Position numbers and translations under genes: made by a program. A DNA stretch of 64,000 bases, from the NCBI RefSeq assembly GCF_030285625.1, contig NZ_CP127294.1, positions 9,146,001 through 9,210,000 of the forward strand, given 5' to 3'. This document shows positions 9,335 through 19,058 of the stretch, in pieces (within the stretch, counting starts at the first letter, position 1; each line of letters begins with the position of its first letter). The stretch comes from Amycolatopsis sp. 2-15. Lineage in GTDB: Bacteria > Actinomycetota > Actinomycetes > Mycobacteriales > Pseudonocardiaceae. The notes under the pieces were generated by a model, which did no database searches, was not told the DNA's origin, and saw nothing but the letters and a program-made list of their open reading frames with translations.

Positions 9335-9655
9335 CGCTCGCCTCCCCCGGTGATCCAGCCCACGGTAGCGGGGAACTCTAGGGGGCACCCGAGCGCGACC
9401 ACGACACGGCACGAAGGATCACCCTCCGTCACCCTCATGACCCGCAGTCCGTGAATCCGGGATACGGTCGCGGCTACGCTGAGCAGCACGGAAGCCCGTC
9501 GACCTGCCAGGACGGCATCGGAAGTCGATACGTACTTGAAACCCTAAGTATTGCTCAAGCCGCCTTTACAAAGGGTCCGACGGGAGTAGGTTTCCGCCAT
9601 CGACGGGGGATCCGGTCCCGCAGATGCCGGTTGTGAAGGAGCTCTGGAGGCCAAG
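9335..9655. promoter_or_regulatory. divergent intergenic region between the response regulator and gluA
   Basis: About 320 bases without a supported gene. It must hold the promoters of the leftward two-component genes and of the rightward glutamate transporter. The half next to gluA (about 9510-9590) is noticeably AT-richer (CTAAGTATTGCTCAAG, TTTACAAAGG), as expected of a promoter. The gluA ribosome site is CTGGAGG at 9644-9650. I see no convincing operator. Confidence 0.5.
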
Positions 9656-10408
<753 letters not shown>

Positions 10409-10487
10409 CGATTACCGGATTTCCCCGGCACCTGCCGTACTCGGTGGCCGTACCGGCCATACCGACGACAGATACAGGAGACATGCA

Positions 10488-11402
10488 ATGAGGATCCGCA
10501 CCCTCGCGGTAGGGCTGCTCGCCGGCGGCCTGCTGCTGACCGCTTGCGGCAAGGAAGGCACGCCCGCGGCCCCTGGTGGCGACGCCAGTGGCGCGAACAC
10601 CGCCGCCCTGCCGACCTACACCGTGGCACAGAACGTCGACCTGGCCGGCTCGCCGGTCTTCACGAAGATCAAGGGCGCCGGCACCGTCACCGTCGGTGTG
10701 AAGGACGACCAGCCGGGTCTCGGCCAGAAGGACCCGACGACGGGCAAGTTCGAGGGCTTCGACATCGAGATCGCCCGGATGGTGGCCGCCGGTCTCGGCA
10801 TCGCCCCGGACAAGATCAAGTTCACCACGGTCGACTCGGCCGCGCGTGAGCAGGCCATCGCCAACGGCCAGGTCGACTACTACGTCGGCACCTACACGAT
10901 CACCGACAAGCGCAAGGCCCAGGTCTCGTTCGCCGGCCCGTACTTCCAGGCCGGCCAGGACCTGCTGGTGCGCAAGGACGACACGTCGATCACCGGCCCG
11001 GAAACGTTGAAGGGCAAGAAGGTCTGCTCGGTGACGGGGTCGACCCCGATCCAGCGCGTGCGTGACCAGGGCCTGACCGAGCCGAGCAACATCGTCGAGT
11101 TCCAGAAGTACTCGCAGTGCGTGGACAAGCTGCTGACCAAGGAGGTCGACGCCCTCACCACGGACGACGCGATCCTCAAGGGCTACGCGGCGCAGGACAA
11201 GGACAACCTGAAGGTCGTCGGCAAGCCGTTCTCGCAGGAGCCCTACGGCATCGGCCTGAACAAGGACGACAAGGTGCTGCGCACGAAGATCGACGACCTG
11301 CTGCAGGCCAGCCTCGACGACGGCACCTGGCAGAAGATCTACGACGCCACCCTCGGCCAGTCCGGTGCGACCGCGACCAAGCCGACCATCCAGCGCTACT
11401 GA
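10488..11402 (+). CDS. gluB: glutamate-type ABC importer, substrate-binding lipoprotein
   Basis: A 304-residue family 3 binding protein anchored outside the membrane. The lipobox LLTAC places the lipidated Cys at residue 20. The mature region has the type II periplasmic binding fold signatures (DDQPGLGQKDPTTGKFEGFD, then DYYVGTYTITDKR). It begins at ATG 10488 after CAGGAG. A perfect hairpin follows its stop codon, before the permease genes, which would suit higher expression of the binding protein than of the membrane subunits. Confidence 0.93.
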   Translation: MRIRTLAVGLLAGGLLLTACGKEGTPAAPGGDASGANTAALPTYTVAQNVDLAGSPVFTKIKGAGTVTVGVKDDQPGLGQKDPTTGKFEGFDIEIARMVAAGLGIAPDKIKFTTVDSAAREQAIANGQVDYYVGTYTITDKRKAQVSFAGPYFQAGQDLLVRKDDTSITGPETLKGKKVCSVTGSTPIQRVRDQGLTEPSNIVEFQKYSQCVDKLLTKEVDALTTDDAILKGYAAQDKDNLKVVGKPFSQEPYGIGLNKDDKVLRTKIDDLLQASLDDGTWQKIYDATLGQSGATATKPTIQRY

Positions 11403-11413
11403 TTCGGTTTCAC

Positions 11414-11444
11414 GGCCGGTGGACGGAGTCTCCGTCCACCGGCC
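11414..11444 (+). promoter_or_regulatory. intercistronic hairpin between gluB and gluC
   Basis: A perfect 14-bp inverted repeat (11414-11427 and 11431-11444) with a 3-base loop sits 11 bases after the gluB stop. There is no T run, so it is not a full terminator. Such hairpins after binding-protein genes commonly protect the upstream mRNA or attenuate downstream transcription; that role is inferred here. Confidence 0.75.
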
Positions 11445-11486
11445 GCTCCACGTAATCTTCCGGCCCACGGACGCGGGGAAGGCTCC

Positions 11487-12134
11487 ATGGACGTCCTGCT
11501 CGACAATCTGGACCTCTTCGGTCCGTTCTTCCTTCGCACGATCGAACTGTTCCTCATCGCCGCCGTCGGCAGCCTCGTGTTCGGCACGATCCTGGCGATG
11601 CTGCGCGTGAGCCCGGTCCCGGTGTTCCGCGCGGTCGGCACGGTCTACGTGACCGTCGTCCGCAACACGCCGCTGACCCTGGTGTTCGCGTTTTTCGTGT
11701 TCGCCTACCCGTTGCTGGAAATCGTCAAAATCGACTACTTCACGGCCGCCGTGGTGTCGCTGACGGTGTACACGTCGGCGTTCATCTGCGAGGTCGTCCG
11801 CTCGGGCATCAACACGGTGCCGGTCGGCCAGGCCGAGGCGGGCCGCGCGCTCGGCCTCACCTTCGGCCAGATCCTCGGCGAGGTGGTGCTGCCGCAGGCA
11901 CTGCGTTCGGTCGTCCCGCCACTGATCAGCACCCTCATCGCGCTGCTGAAGAACAGCACGATCGCCGGTGGGTTCTCCGTCGCCGAGGCGGGTGCGATCC
12001 GCCAGTACATCTCCGAGCGCGGCGACAACCAGCTGGTCGCCCTCCTGTGGGTGGCGCTCGGGTTCATCATCCTGGTCGCCGTGCTGTCGTTCGTGCAGCG
12101 CAGCCTGGAGAAGCGCTGGAGCGTGGCCCGATGA
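11487..12134 (+). CDS. gluC: glutamate-type ABC importer, permease subunit 1
   Basis: A 215-residue HisM-type permease with about five membrane segments. The conserved coupling region EAGRALGLTFGQILGEVVLPQ (about residues 118-138) contacts the ATPase. It starts at ATG 11487 and its TGA overlaps the ATG of the next permease (ATGA), showing translational coupling. Confidence 0.93.
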   Translation: MDVLLDNLDLFGPFFLRTIELFLIAAVGSLVFGTILAMLRVSPVPVFRAVGTVYVTVVRNTPLTLVFAFFVFAYPLLEIVKIDYFTAAVVSLTVYTSAFICEVVRSGINTVPVGQAEAGRALGLTFGQILGEVVLPQALRSVVPPLISTLIALLKNSTIAGGFSVAEAGAIRQYISERGDNQLVALLWVALGFIILVAVLSFVQRSLEKRWSVAR

Positions 12135-13018
12135 CCAACGTCCTGTTCGACGTCCCCGGCCCGAAGTCGCGGGTGCGCCACCGGATCTACGCCGTGATCG
12201 GCATCCTCGTGGTCGTCGCGCTGATCGCTTTCGTGGTCTACAGCTTCGCCCAAAGCGGCCAGTTCACGTCCCAGAAGTGGGCGTGGCTGGAGTACTCGCA
12301 GGTGCAGTCGGACCTCGTCAACGCCATCGTGGCCACGCTCGAAGCGTTCGCGCTCGGCGCGGTGTTCGCCCTGATCTTCGGCGCGGTTTTCGCCGCCGGA
12401 CGGCTGTCCGAGCACAAGTGGGTTCGCCGGATCTCCACGTTCATCGTGGAGTTCTTCCGCGCGATCCCGCTGCTGATCCTGATGTTCCTCTTCTACTTCG
12501 GCCTGCCGACACTCGGTGTCGACACCTCGCCGTTGTTCGCCGTGGTGCTGGGCTTGACGCTGTACAACGGTTCCGTGCTCGCGGAGGTGTTCCGCGCCGG
12601 TATCAACTCGCTGCCGAAGGGCCAGTCGGAAGCGGCGTACGCGCTGGGCATGCGCAAGACGCAGGTCATGTTCACGGTGCTGCTGCCTCAGGCGATCCGG
12701 GCGATGCTGCCGACGATCATCAGCCAGCTCGTGGTGCTGCTCAAGGACACCGCGCTCGGGTTCCTGGTCACGTATCCCGAACTGCTCTACTACGCGCGTT
12801 ACATCGGTTCGCAGGGCGTGTTCGGGCGGCCGATCGTGCCGTCGACCCTCGTGGCGGCCGGCATCTACATCGTGCTGTGCCTGCTGCTCACCGCCCTCGC
12901 GACGTGGGTGGAGAAGCGCAACCGGCGAAGCAAGAAGCACATCGAAACCACGGACAACAAGGCGGAGCAGGCCATGCTCGGCAACGCCGCGGGCGGTGGT
13001 TTCGTCGGCGGCGCCTGA
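12131..13018 (+). CDS. gluD: glutamate-type ABC importer, permease subunit 2
   Basis: A 295-residue permease, longer than GluC because of a cytosolic N-terminus before the first helix (about 20-42) and a basic C-terminal tail (KRNRRSKKH). The coupling motif SEAAYALGMRKTQVMFTVLL is present around residue 170. It starts at ATG 12131 inside the gluC stop. Last gene of the operon; a strong hairpin terminator follows 11 bases after its stop. Confidence 0.93.
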   Translation: MTNVLFDVPGPKSRVRHRIYAVIGILVVVALIAFVVYSFAQSGQFTSQKWAWLEYSQVQSDLVNAIVATLEAFALGAVFALIFGAVFAAGRLSEHKWVRRISTFIVEFFRAIPLLILMFLFYFGLPTLGVDTSPLFAVVLGLTLYNGSVLAEVFRAGINSLPKGQSEAAYALGMRKTQVMFTVLLPQAIRAMLPTIISQLVVLLKDTALGFLVTYPELLYYARYIGSQGVFGRPIVPSTLVAAGIYIVLCLLLTALATWVEKRNRRSKKHIETTDNKAEQAMLGNAAGGGFVGGA

Positions 13019-13028
13019 CGAACGAGGT

Positions 13029-13068
13029 GCACGAAAAAGCCCCCGCACCCGCGGGGGCTTTTTCGTGC
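13029..13068 (+). terminator. Rho-independent terminator of gluABCD
   Basis: A perfect 18-bp stem (13029-13046 and 13051-13068) with a 4-base loop. It contains A and T runs on its two sides, so it can act in either direction. Confidence 0.95.
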
Positions 13069-13146
13069 GCTGCTCCGGATGCACCTGTCGGGTCACCGTG
13101 CCGCGGATTAGCGTCGACGGCACAGCCGCCAGGCAGGAGCCCGCCC

Positions 13147-13818
13147 GTGCCGGAACTCCCCGAACGCCACGAACTGGTCCACCGCAGCCCCGTCGGTATC
13201 GCCGAGACCTCGACCGTGATGGCGGCCGCCGGTCCCCTCGCGGGACGCTGGGTGCTGGTTGTCGGCTGTGGCACGGGCTTTCACCCTCGGCTGTTCCGCA
13301 CGGCCGGCGCGTCCCGGGTGGTCGGGGTCGACGCGGACCGCTCGCTGATCGCGTACGCCCAGCGGCAGGAGGAACGCGACCCGCTGGGGATTTCCTACGA
13401 GGTGCACTCGCCGCTGAAGTTGCCGGTGATCGGCGACTTCGACGTGGTCACGGCCCTCGGTGTCGCGGGGCCGCTCGACGTGCTGGTCGCGGGGCTGGCG
13501 GCGAACGTCCGGCCGGGTGGGCTGCTCGTCTTCACGCACCTGACGCCGGCCGCGCTCGCCGGCGCCGGGCCGGGTTTCGCCGTGACGCCGGACTTCGAGG
13601 AAGCTGGTGGCACGCGGGTGTCGGTCCGCGTGGGGGCCGATCCGCCGGTGTCGTTCGAGTCGTTCGTCCGAGCGCCGGCGACGGTCGAGGCGGCCCTCGC
13701 TGCCGCGGGTTTGCGCTCGATCGAACAGCAGCCCGTGACGGTGCCGGCTGACGACGAGTCCTGGCGGCCTCTCGTCGCGAACCCGCCGTTCGCGGTGCTG
13801 ACCGCGCGGCGGCCCTGA
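13147..13818 (+). CDS. small SAM-dependent methyltransferase-like protein
   Basis: A 223-residue class I methyltransferase fold. The AdoMet loop is VLVVGCGTGFHP (about residues 37-48), followed by the acidic end of strand 2 in VVGVDADRSL, and the PGGLLVFTHL strand later. Start GTG 13147 is preceded by CAGGAG with 7-base spacing, which is better supported than the very long overlapping frame. The substrate is unknown; it stands alone between the transporter terminator and the broken DUF4037 gene. Confidence 0.75.
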   Translation: MPELPERHELVHRSPVGIAETSTVMAAAGPLAGRWVLVVGCGTGFHPRLFRTAGASRVVGVDADRSLIAYAQRQEERDPLGISYEVHSPLKLPVIGDFDVVTALGVAGPLDVLVAGLAANVRPGGLLVFTHLTPAALAGAGPGFAVTPDFEEAGGTRVSVRVGADPPVSFESFVRAPATVEAALAAAGLRSIEQQPVTVPADDESWRPLVANPPFAVLTARRP

Positions 13819-13835
13819 AGATCTCCTTGCGGGCA

Positions 13836-14389
13836 TCACGTGAGACCTCGGCCGACCGTGCGGGTCCGTTCGGGGCGGCCGAGGACGTCGGTGCGGTCCA
13901 CCCACTGGTCGATCGCCCCGATCGCGCCCGGGTGGAGCGCGGCGACGAAGCGGTCGCCGCCGAGAACGCGGTAAGGGCGGTGGTGGAAGCCGCGGGTGCG
14001 TGGGTCGTTGGGCTCGGTCAGCCCGAGTCGATTGTGTTTTGCCGCAACGGCCGCGCGGCGACGACCGCGGACTCGAGTTCGTCGCCGACCTCGCCGCAGC
14101 GGCCGACAAACGCCTCCTCCTGCGCGATGCGGCGCCACTGCCCGGCGAGGACCTCGCGCCACACGTCGTCGGGGTCCCAAGCGAGAGCGGCCCGGAGCGC
14201 GTCGAGGCGACCGAGGCCGTCGTGGAACACCGCGCCGCCGGTGAGCTCGGCGAGGGTCTGAGTCGGGGTGGTGAGCCAGTCGGCCCGGGACACGCTTTCC
14301 CCGTGCAGGAAGCCGAGCCGGGCGGTGAACCACGTGTCCACGCCGGCGAGCGTGTCGCGCCCGGCCGCCGCTTCGCGAGCGGTTTCAGC
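13836..14389 (-). pseudogene. decayed DUF4037 (nucleotidyltransferase-like) gene
   Basis: On the minus strand a first frame from about 14389 to 14018 gives WFTARLGFLHG, then LTTPTQTLAELTGGAVFHDG and QEEAFVGRCGEVGDELESAV, all typical of the middle of DUF4037 proteins. A second frame carries the family C-terminus (NRLGLTEPNDPRTRGFHHRP, VLGGDRFVAAL, AIDQWVDRTDVLGRP). About 80 residues between them are missing, the frame changes near 14050, and the N-terminal nucleotidyltransferase half is absent. Two deletions make this a clear pseudogene. It abuts the amidohydrolase stop codon. Confidence 0.85.
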
Positions 14390-15497
14390 CCCGCACCCGG
14401 TGTCCGGCTTGCCAGACCGCGCGGATGCGGCCGGCGAGGTCGGTGACGTCCAGGGCGGGGCCGTCGAGCAGCACGAGGTCCGCGCGCAGCCCTGGGGCGA
14501 CGCGGCCGCGGTCTTCGAGACGAAGCAGACGGGCGGCGTCGCTGGTGGCGGCGCGCAGGGCGCCCGCGGGGCCGAGGCCGGCGGCGGCGAGCAGGCGCAG
14601 CTCGGTCAGCAAGTCGACATGGGGACGCGGCGCGAGGTCCGAGCCGGCGGCGATCGGGATTCCCGCTTCCATGGCCAACGCCAGGGACCGCCGGTGGGCT
14701 TCGCCGTGTTCAGCCGGGATCGGCGCGAGGGTGGGGACGTACCAGCAGCCGTGTTCACGCATCGCGGCGACGGCCTGTTCGTCGAGGAACACCCCGTGTT
14801 CGATACTGCGCACGCCGGCGCGCGCGGCGGCGGTCGCAGCGGCGGCCGTGTGCGCGTGGGCCATCACGTCACGGCCGGCGCGGCGGGCCTCGTCGGTGAC
14901 GGCGTGGAGCTCCTCGTCGGTGGGGCGGACGTCGCGCCCTTCGGCCAGCGCGGCCATGGCAGCGCCGGCGCCGAGCTTCACCCAGTCGGCGCCCGCGCGC
15001 ACCATCCGCCGCACGGCCGCGCGCGCCTGGTCCGGGCCGTCGAACACGGCATCCGGCAGGGCGGGGTCGTCGATGCGATCGAGGCGTCCGGTGTCCGCGT
15101 CCCACCAGTCGCCGAGCCCACCCGTCGGCGACAGCTGACGCAGGCTGACGAGCAGGTCCGGGCCTTCGATCCAGCCTTCGCCGAGGGCGTGCTTGAACCC
15201 GGCGTCGGCACCCCAGGCGTCACGGACGGTCGTGATCCCCCTCGCTCGCAGACGGCTGAGCGTGGCGACGGCTTCGAGGACCCTGGTGCTTCGGGGAAGT
15301 CCTTCCGCGCCGGGAAAAGCGACGTGGACGTGACAGTCGATCAGGCCGGGGATGAGGAGACCACCGTTGCCGTCACAGGCGTCGGGACCATCCACATCGG
15401 ACCCTACCGCGGTGATTCGCTGGTCTTCGACGAGCACGTTCGTCGCTTCGGCGGTGCCGGAATCGAGGTGGAACACCCGGACGTTCTTGATGAGCAC
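14385..15497 (-). CDS. amidohydrolase (imidazolonepropionase/prolidase-like)
   Basis: A 370-residue metal-dependent hydrolase of the amidohydrolase superfamily. The metal ligands are visible: HVH in LIDCHVHVAF (about residue 55), the likely bridging Lys in ADWVKLGAG, His in AHAHT, His in RSIEHGVF, and the terminal Asp in AAGSDLAP. N-terminal (LIKNVRVFHLDSG) and C-terminal (GLRADLVLLDG) strands form the small beta domain. Substrate class is probably an amide or dipeptide-like compound; it cannot be fixed from sequence. ATG start at 15497. Confidence 0.85.
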   Translation of the reverse strand: MLIKNVRVFHLDSGTAEATNVLVEDQRITAVGSDVDGPDACDGNGGLLIPGLIDCHVHVAFPGAEGLPRSTRVLEAVATLSRLRARGITTVRDAWGADAGFKHALGEGWIEGPDLLVSLRQLSPTGGLGDWWDADTGRLDRIDDPALPDAVFDGPDQARAAVRRMVRAGADWVKLGAGAAMAALAEGRDVRPTDEELHAVTDEARRAGRDVMAHAHTAAAATAAARAGVRSIEHGVFLDEQAVAAMREHGCWYVPTLAPIPAEHGEAHRRSLALAMEAGIPIAAGSDLAPRPHVDLLTELRLLAAAGLGPAGALRAATSDAARLLRLEDRGRVAPGLRADLVLLDGPALDVTDLAGRIRAVWQAGHRVRG

Positions 15498-15717
15498 ACC
15501 ACTGACCTTAACGAAGGATCAAGGGTAGGAACGCGGGAACAGTGAAAGCCATGGGCAAGGCCCGCAACCCGGACCCCTGGCGCTCCGTCAGCCGCGGCAC
15601 CATGGGAACGGGCACCATCAAGCGGCCGGCCGACACAGCGTCCACTGTGGAGGTTCGGATACAGGACCGTCGCGAACGTGACCCACTCGATCCGACGGCA
15701 CCGGTGGGGCTCGGTGC

Positions 15718-16335
15718 TCAGGCGCCGAGTTCCGCCGCGACCAGCGCGATCGTCTCTTCAGCCAATGGCCCGAGGTCCGATTCGCGAGCAATGGCCGTAT
15801 GGGAGAGCCGGGTGATGTCGTCGACCCAGCGTCCGGTGGCGGTGTCCGGTTCGTCGATGCGCGCGAAACCCCGCTACAGCAAGCCGTTCGCGTCGTCCAG
15901 GTGGCCGCGGGCGACGGCTTTGATCGCGCCGAGGGCGTTGGCCAGGGCGCTCGCCGGGCGGGACCACTCGTCGTCACGCGCGTGCGTGGAAGGGTCATCG
16001 GGACCGGTTGCCGCCGACGCTTCCCACACAGCCAGGTCCAGCCACCAGAAGAGCGGAACGTCCGAGAACCGCACGAACAGCAGCCGCCGTTGCGGCGAGT
16101 GGAAGAAGTCCGGCGAGGTGCGCACGGCGGCGACCGGGTGCACTCGCTCCAGCACCGCCCGGACGTCGGCGACGCACGAGACCAAGCGGCCGTCGCGCAC
16201 GACCCACTCCACATCGATGTCACTGAAGGCGTCGGCGGTGCCGGCGGCGAGCGAGCCCCGCAGCCGGGCCACCGACGAAGGGCACGCAGCGGCCAGCGCG
16301 GTGACGACGGCGTCGGCCAGCTGCGCCCGCGTCAC
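15718..16335 (-). pseudogene. nucleotidyltransferase-like gene with an in-frame amber stop
   Basis: The GTG at 16335 overlaps the sdhB stop as GTGA. The frame encodes a nucleotidyltransferase motif, LRGSLAAGTADAFSDIDVEW (Gly-Ser at 27-28, acidic pair Asp39/Asp41). At codon 154 a TAG (15874-15876) interrupts, yet the same frame continues with well-behaved sequence (RGFARIDEPDTATGRWVDDI) to TGA at 15718-15720, total 205 codons. The head keeps the catalytic site, so a truncated 153-residue product could still be made. A single substitution (or a sequencing error) explains the lesion. Translational coupling to sdhB implies co-expression with succinate dehydrogenase. Confidence 0.8.
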
Positions 16336-17078
16336 CGGCGGAAGAGCTTGTTGCCCAGCCACACGATCGGGTCGTACTTGCGGTCGGCGACCCGCTCCTT
16401 CATCGGGATCAGCGCGTTGTCCGTGATGTGGATGCCTTCCGGGCAGACCTCGCTGCAGCACTTCGTGATGTTGCAGTACCCGAGCCCGTGTTCCTCCTGC
16501 GCGGCGTCACGACGGTCGGCCACGTCGAGCGGGTGCATTTCCAGCTCGGCGATGCGCATCAGGTACCGCGGCCCGGCGAACGACTCCTTGTTCTCCTCGT
16601 GGTCGCGCACCACGTGGCAGGTGTTCTGGCACAGGAAGCACTCGATGCACTTGCGGAACTCCTGCGAGCGCTCGACGTCCACCTGCTGCATCCGGTACTC
16701 CCCCGGCTTCAGATCCGGGGGCGGGGTGAACGACGGGATCTCGCGCGCCTTGGTGTAGTTGAAGGACACGTCGGTCACGAGGTCGCGGATCACGGGGAAC
16801 GTGCGCATCGGCGTGACCGTGATGACCTCGTCCTCGGTGAACGTCGACATGCGGGTCATGCACATCAGGCGCGGTTTGCCGTTCACCTCGGCCGAGCAGG
16901 AGCCGCACTTGCCCGCCTTGCAGTTCCAGCGCACGGCGAGGTCGGAGGCCTGCGTGGCCTGCAACCGGTGAATGATGTCGAGGACCACCTCGCCCTCGTT
17001 CACCTCCACCTTGAAGTCCTGCAGCTCGCCGCCGGTCTCGTCGCCGCGCCACACCCGGAAACTGGCCTTGTAGCTCAC
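16332..17078 (-). CDS. sdhB: succinate dehydrogenase/fumarate reductase iron-sulfur subunit
   Basis: Carries electrons from SdhA to the membrane quinone site. The 248-residue protein has the [2Fe-2S] ligands in NCKAGKCGSC and a later LMCMTR, and the [4Fe-4S]/[3Fe-4S] ligands in KCIECFLCQNTC and CNITKCCSEVCPEG. Start GTG 17078 overlaps the sdhA stop as GTGA. It matches Sdh1-type SdhB (Rv0247c in M. tuberculosis). A nucleotidyltransferase-like gene is coupled downstream. Confidence 0.95.
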   Translation of the reverse strand: MSYKASFRVWRGDETGGELQDFKVEVNEGEVVLDIIHRLQATQASDLAVRWNCKAGKCGSCSAEVNGKPRLMCMTRMSTFTEDEVITVTPMRTFPVIRDLVTDVSFNYTKAREIPSFTPPPDLKPGEYRMQQVDVERSQEFRKCIECFLCQNTCHVVRDHEENKESFAGPRYLMRIAELEMHPLDVADRRDAAQEEHGLGYCNITKCCSEVCPEGIHITDNALIPMKERVADRKYDPIVWLGNKLFRR

Positions 17079-18994
17079 GTGTTCCTCCCGGAGTGGTTCT
17101 CCAGCTCGGCGTCGGTGAAGTACTTCCCGAGCTCATCGAGCTCGAACAGCTCGAGCAGGTCCTCCCGGAGCGGGATCTGCTCCTTCTCCACGACGTCGAC
17201 GTCCGGTACCACGGGATTGTCCCCCGCCTTCGCCGAGCACACCAGCAGCTTGTGCCGCCAATCGGCGTCCATGCCGGGGTAGTCGTCGCGCGTGTGGCCG
17301 CCGCGGCTTTCGGTGCGCAGCAGCGCGGCGCGAGCGACGCACTCGCTCACCAGCAGCATGTTGCGCAGGTCCACAGCGAGGTGCCAGCCGGGGTTGAACT
17401 GCCGGTGGCCCTCCACGGTCACCTGCGCCATGCGCTGCCGGATCTCGCCGAGCTTCTCCAGCGCCTGACGGATCTCGCCGGCCTTGCGGATGATGCCGAC
17501 CAGGTCGTTCATCGACTGCTGCAGCTCGGTGTGCAGCGTGTACGGGTTCTCGGCCACGCCCTTGGCCGGCGGGTCGAACGGCTCCAGCGCCATCTTCGCG
17601 GCGGCGTCCACATCTGCCTCCGCCACGGCCGGACGCGAGTCGCCGAGACCGTCCACATAGGACGCGGCGCCGAGGCCCGCCCGGCGGCCGAACACCAGCA
17701 GGTCCGACAGCGAGTTGCCGCCGAGCCGGTTGGAGCCGTGCATCCCGCCGGAGCACTCCCCCGCCGCGAACAGGCCGGGCACGCTCGCCGCGCCCGTGTC
17801 CGGGTCGACCTCGATGCCACCCATCACGTAGTGGCAGGTGGGCCCGACCTCCATGGCCTCCTTGGTGATGTCGACGTCGGCCAGCTCCTTGAACTGGTGG
17901 TACATCGACGGCAGCCGGCGCCGGATCTCCTCGGCGGGCAGGCGGCTCGCGATGTCGAGGTAGACGCCGCCGTGCGGGGAGCCGCGGCCTTCCTTGACCT
18001 CGGAGTTGATCGCGCGCGCCACCTCGTCGCGCGGCAGCAGGTCGGGGGTGCGGCGGTTGTTGTCGGCGTCGGCGTACCAGCGGTCGGCCTCGTCCTCGCT
18101 GTCCGCGTACTGGCCCTTGAACACGTCGGGCACGTACTCGAACATGAACCGCTTGTCGTCGGAGTTCTTGAGCACGCCGCCGTCGCCGCGCACGCCTTCG
18201 GTGACGAGGATGCCCTTCACGCTCGGCGGCCAGACCATCCCCGTGGGGTGGAACTGCACGAACTCCATGTTGATCAGCTTCGCGCCCGCACGCAGGGCCA
18301 GCGCGTGGCCGTCACCGGTGTACTCCCACGAGTTCGACGTGACCTTGAACGACTTGCCGATGCCCCCCGTCGCGAGCACCACGGCGGGGGCGTCGAACAG
18401 GATGAACCGCCCGCTCTCGCGCCAGTAGCCGAACGCGCCCGAGATCTTGCCGTCGGTCAGGAGCAGCTCCGTGACGGTGCACTCGGCGAAGACCTTGATC
18501 CGCGCCTCGTAGTCACCGTACTTCGCGAAATCCTCCTGCTGCAGCGAAACGATCTTCTGCTGCATCGTGCGGATCAGCTCGAGCCCCGTGCGGTCACCGA
18601 CGTGCGCGAGGCGCGGATAGGTGTGGCCGCCGAAGTTGCGCTGGCTGATCCGCCCGTCGGCCGTGCGGTCGAACAGCGCGCCGTAGGTCTCCAGCTCCCA
18701 GACGCGGTCCGGGGCCTCCTTCGCGTGCAGCTCGGCCATGCGCCAGTTGTTGAGGAACTTGCCGCCGCGCATGGTGTCGCGGAAGTGCACCTGCCAGTTG
18801 TCGTTCGAGTTCGCGTTGCCCATCGACGCCGCGCAGCCGCCTTCGGCCATCACGGTGTGGGCTTTGCCGAACAGGGACTTGCACACCACGGCGACGCTGA
18901 AACCGCGTTCGCGCGCCTCGATCACCGCGCGCAGACCGGCGCCGCCGGCACCGATCACCACCACGTCGTAGCTGTGCCGTTCGACCTCGGTCAT
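17075..18994 (-). CDS. sdhA: succinate dehydrogenase/fumarate reductase flavoprotein subunit
   Basis: Oxidises succinate to fumarate with covalent FAD. The 639-residue protein begins with the dinucleotide fold VVVIGAGGAGLRA, has the flavinylation His region KAHTVMAEGGCAASMG, the substrate segment FHPTGMVWPPSVKGILVTEG, and the C-terminal helical domain. The ATG at 18994 is preferred over a GTG at 19006 because GAGGTGG lies at a suitable distance. Counterpart of Rv0248c. Co-transcribed with the anchor and sdhB. Confidence 0.95.
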   Translation of the reverse strand: MTEVERHSYDVVVIGAGGAGLRAVIEARERGFSVAVVCKSLFGKAHTVMAEGGCAASMGNANSNDNWQVHFRDTMRGGKFLNNWRMAELHAKEAPDRVWELETYGALFDRTADGRISQRNFGGHTYPRLAHVGDRTGLELIRTMQQKIVSLQQEDFAKYGDYEARIKVFAECTVTELLLTDGKISGAFGYWRESGRFILFDAPAVVLATGGIGKSFKVTSNSWEYTGDGHALALRAGAKLINMEFVQFHPTGMVWPPSVKGILVTEGVRGDGGVLKNSDDKRFMFEYVPDVFKGQYADSEDEADRWYADADNNRRTPDLLPRDEVARAINSEVKEGRGSPHGGVYLDIASRLPAEEIRRRLPSMYHQFKELADVDITKEAMEVGPTCHYVMGGIEVDPDTGAASVPGLFAAGECSGGMHGSNRLGGNSLSDLLVFGRRAGLGAASYVDGLGDSRPAVAEADVDAAAKMALEPFDPPAKGVAENPYTLHTELQQSMNDLVGIIRKAGEIRQALEKLGEIRQRMAQVTVEGHRQFNPGWHLAVDLRNMLLVSECVARAALLRTESRGGHTRDDYPGMDADWRHKLLVCSAKAGDNPVVPDVDVVEKEQIPLREDLLELFELDELGKYFTDAELENHSGRNT

Positions 18995-19058
18995 GAATAG
19001 AGCCACCTCGGAGCTTGGACGCCGTTGTCTTTCTACTGCCGGAGAGAGGGTGCCGACG

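Noticed and set aside
15542..15717. A plus-strand start MKAMGKARNPDPWRSVSRGT between the amidohydrolase and the nucleotidyltransferase
   Set aside because: The frame quickly runs antisense into the nucleotidyltransferase gene and its short unique part matches nothing I recognise.
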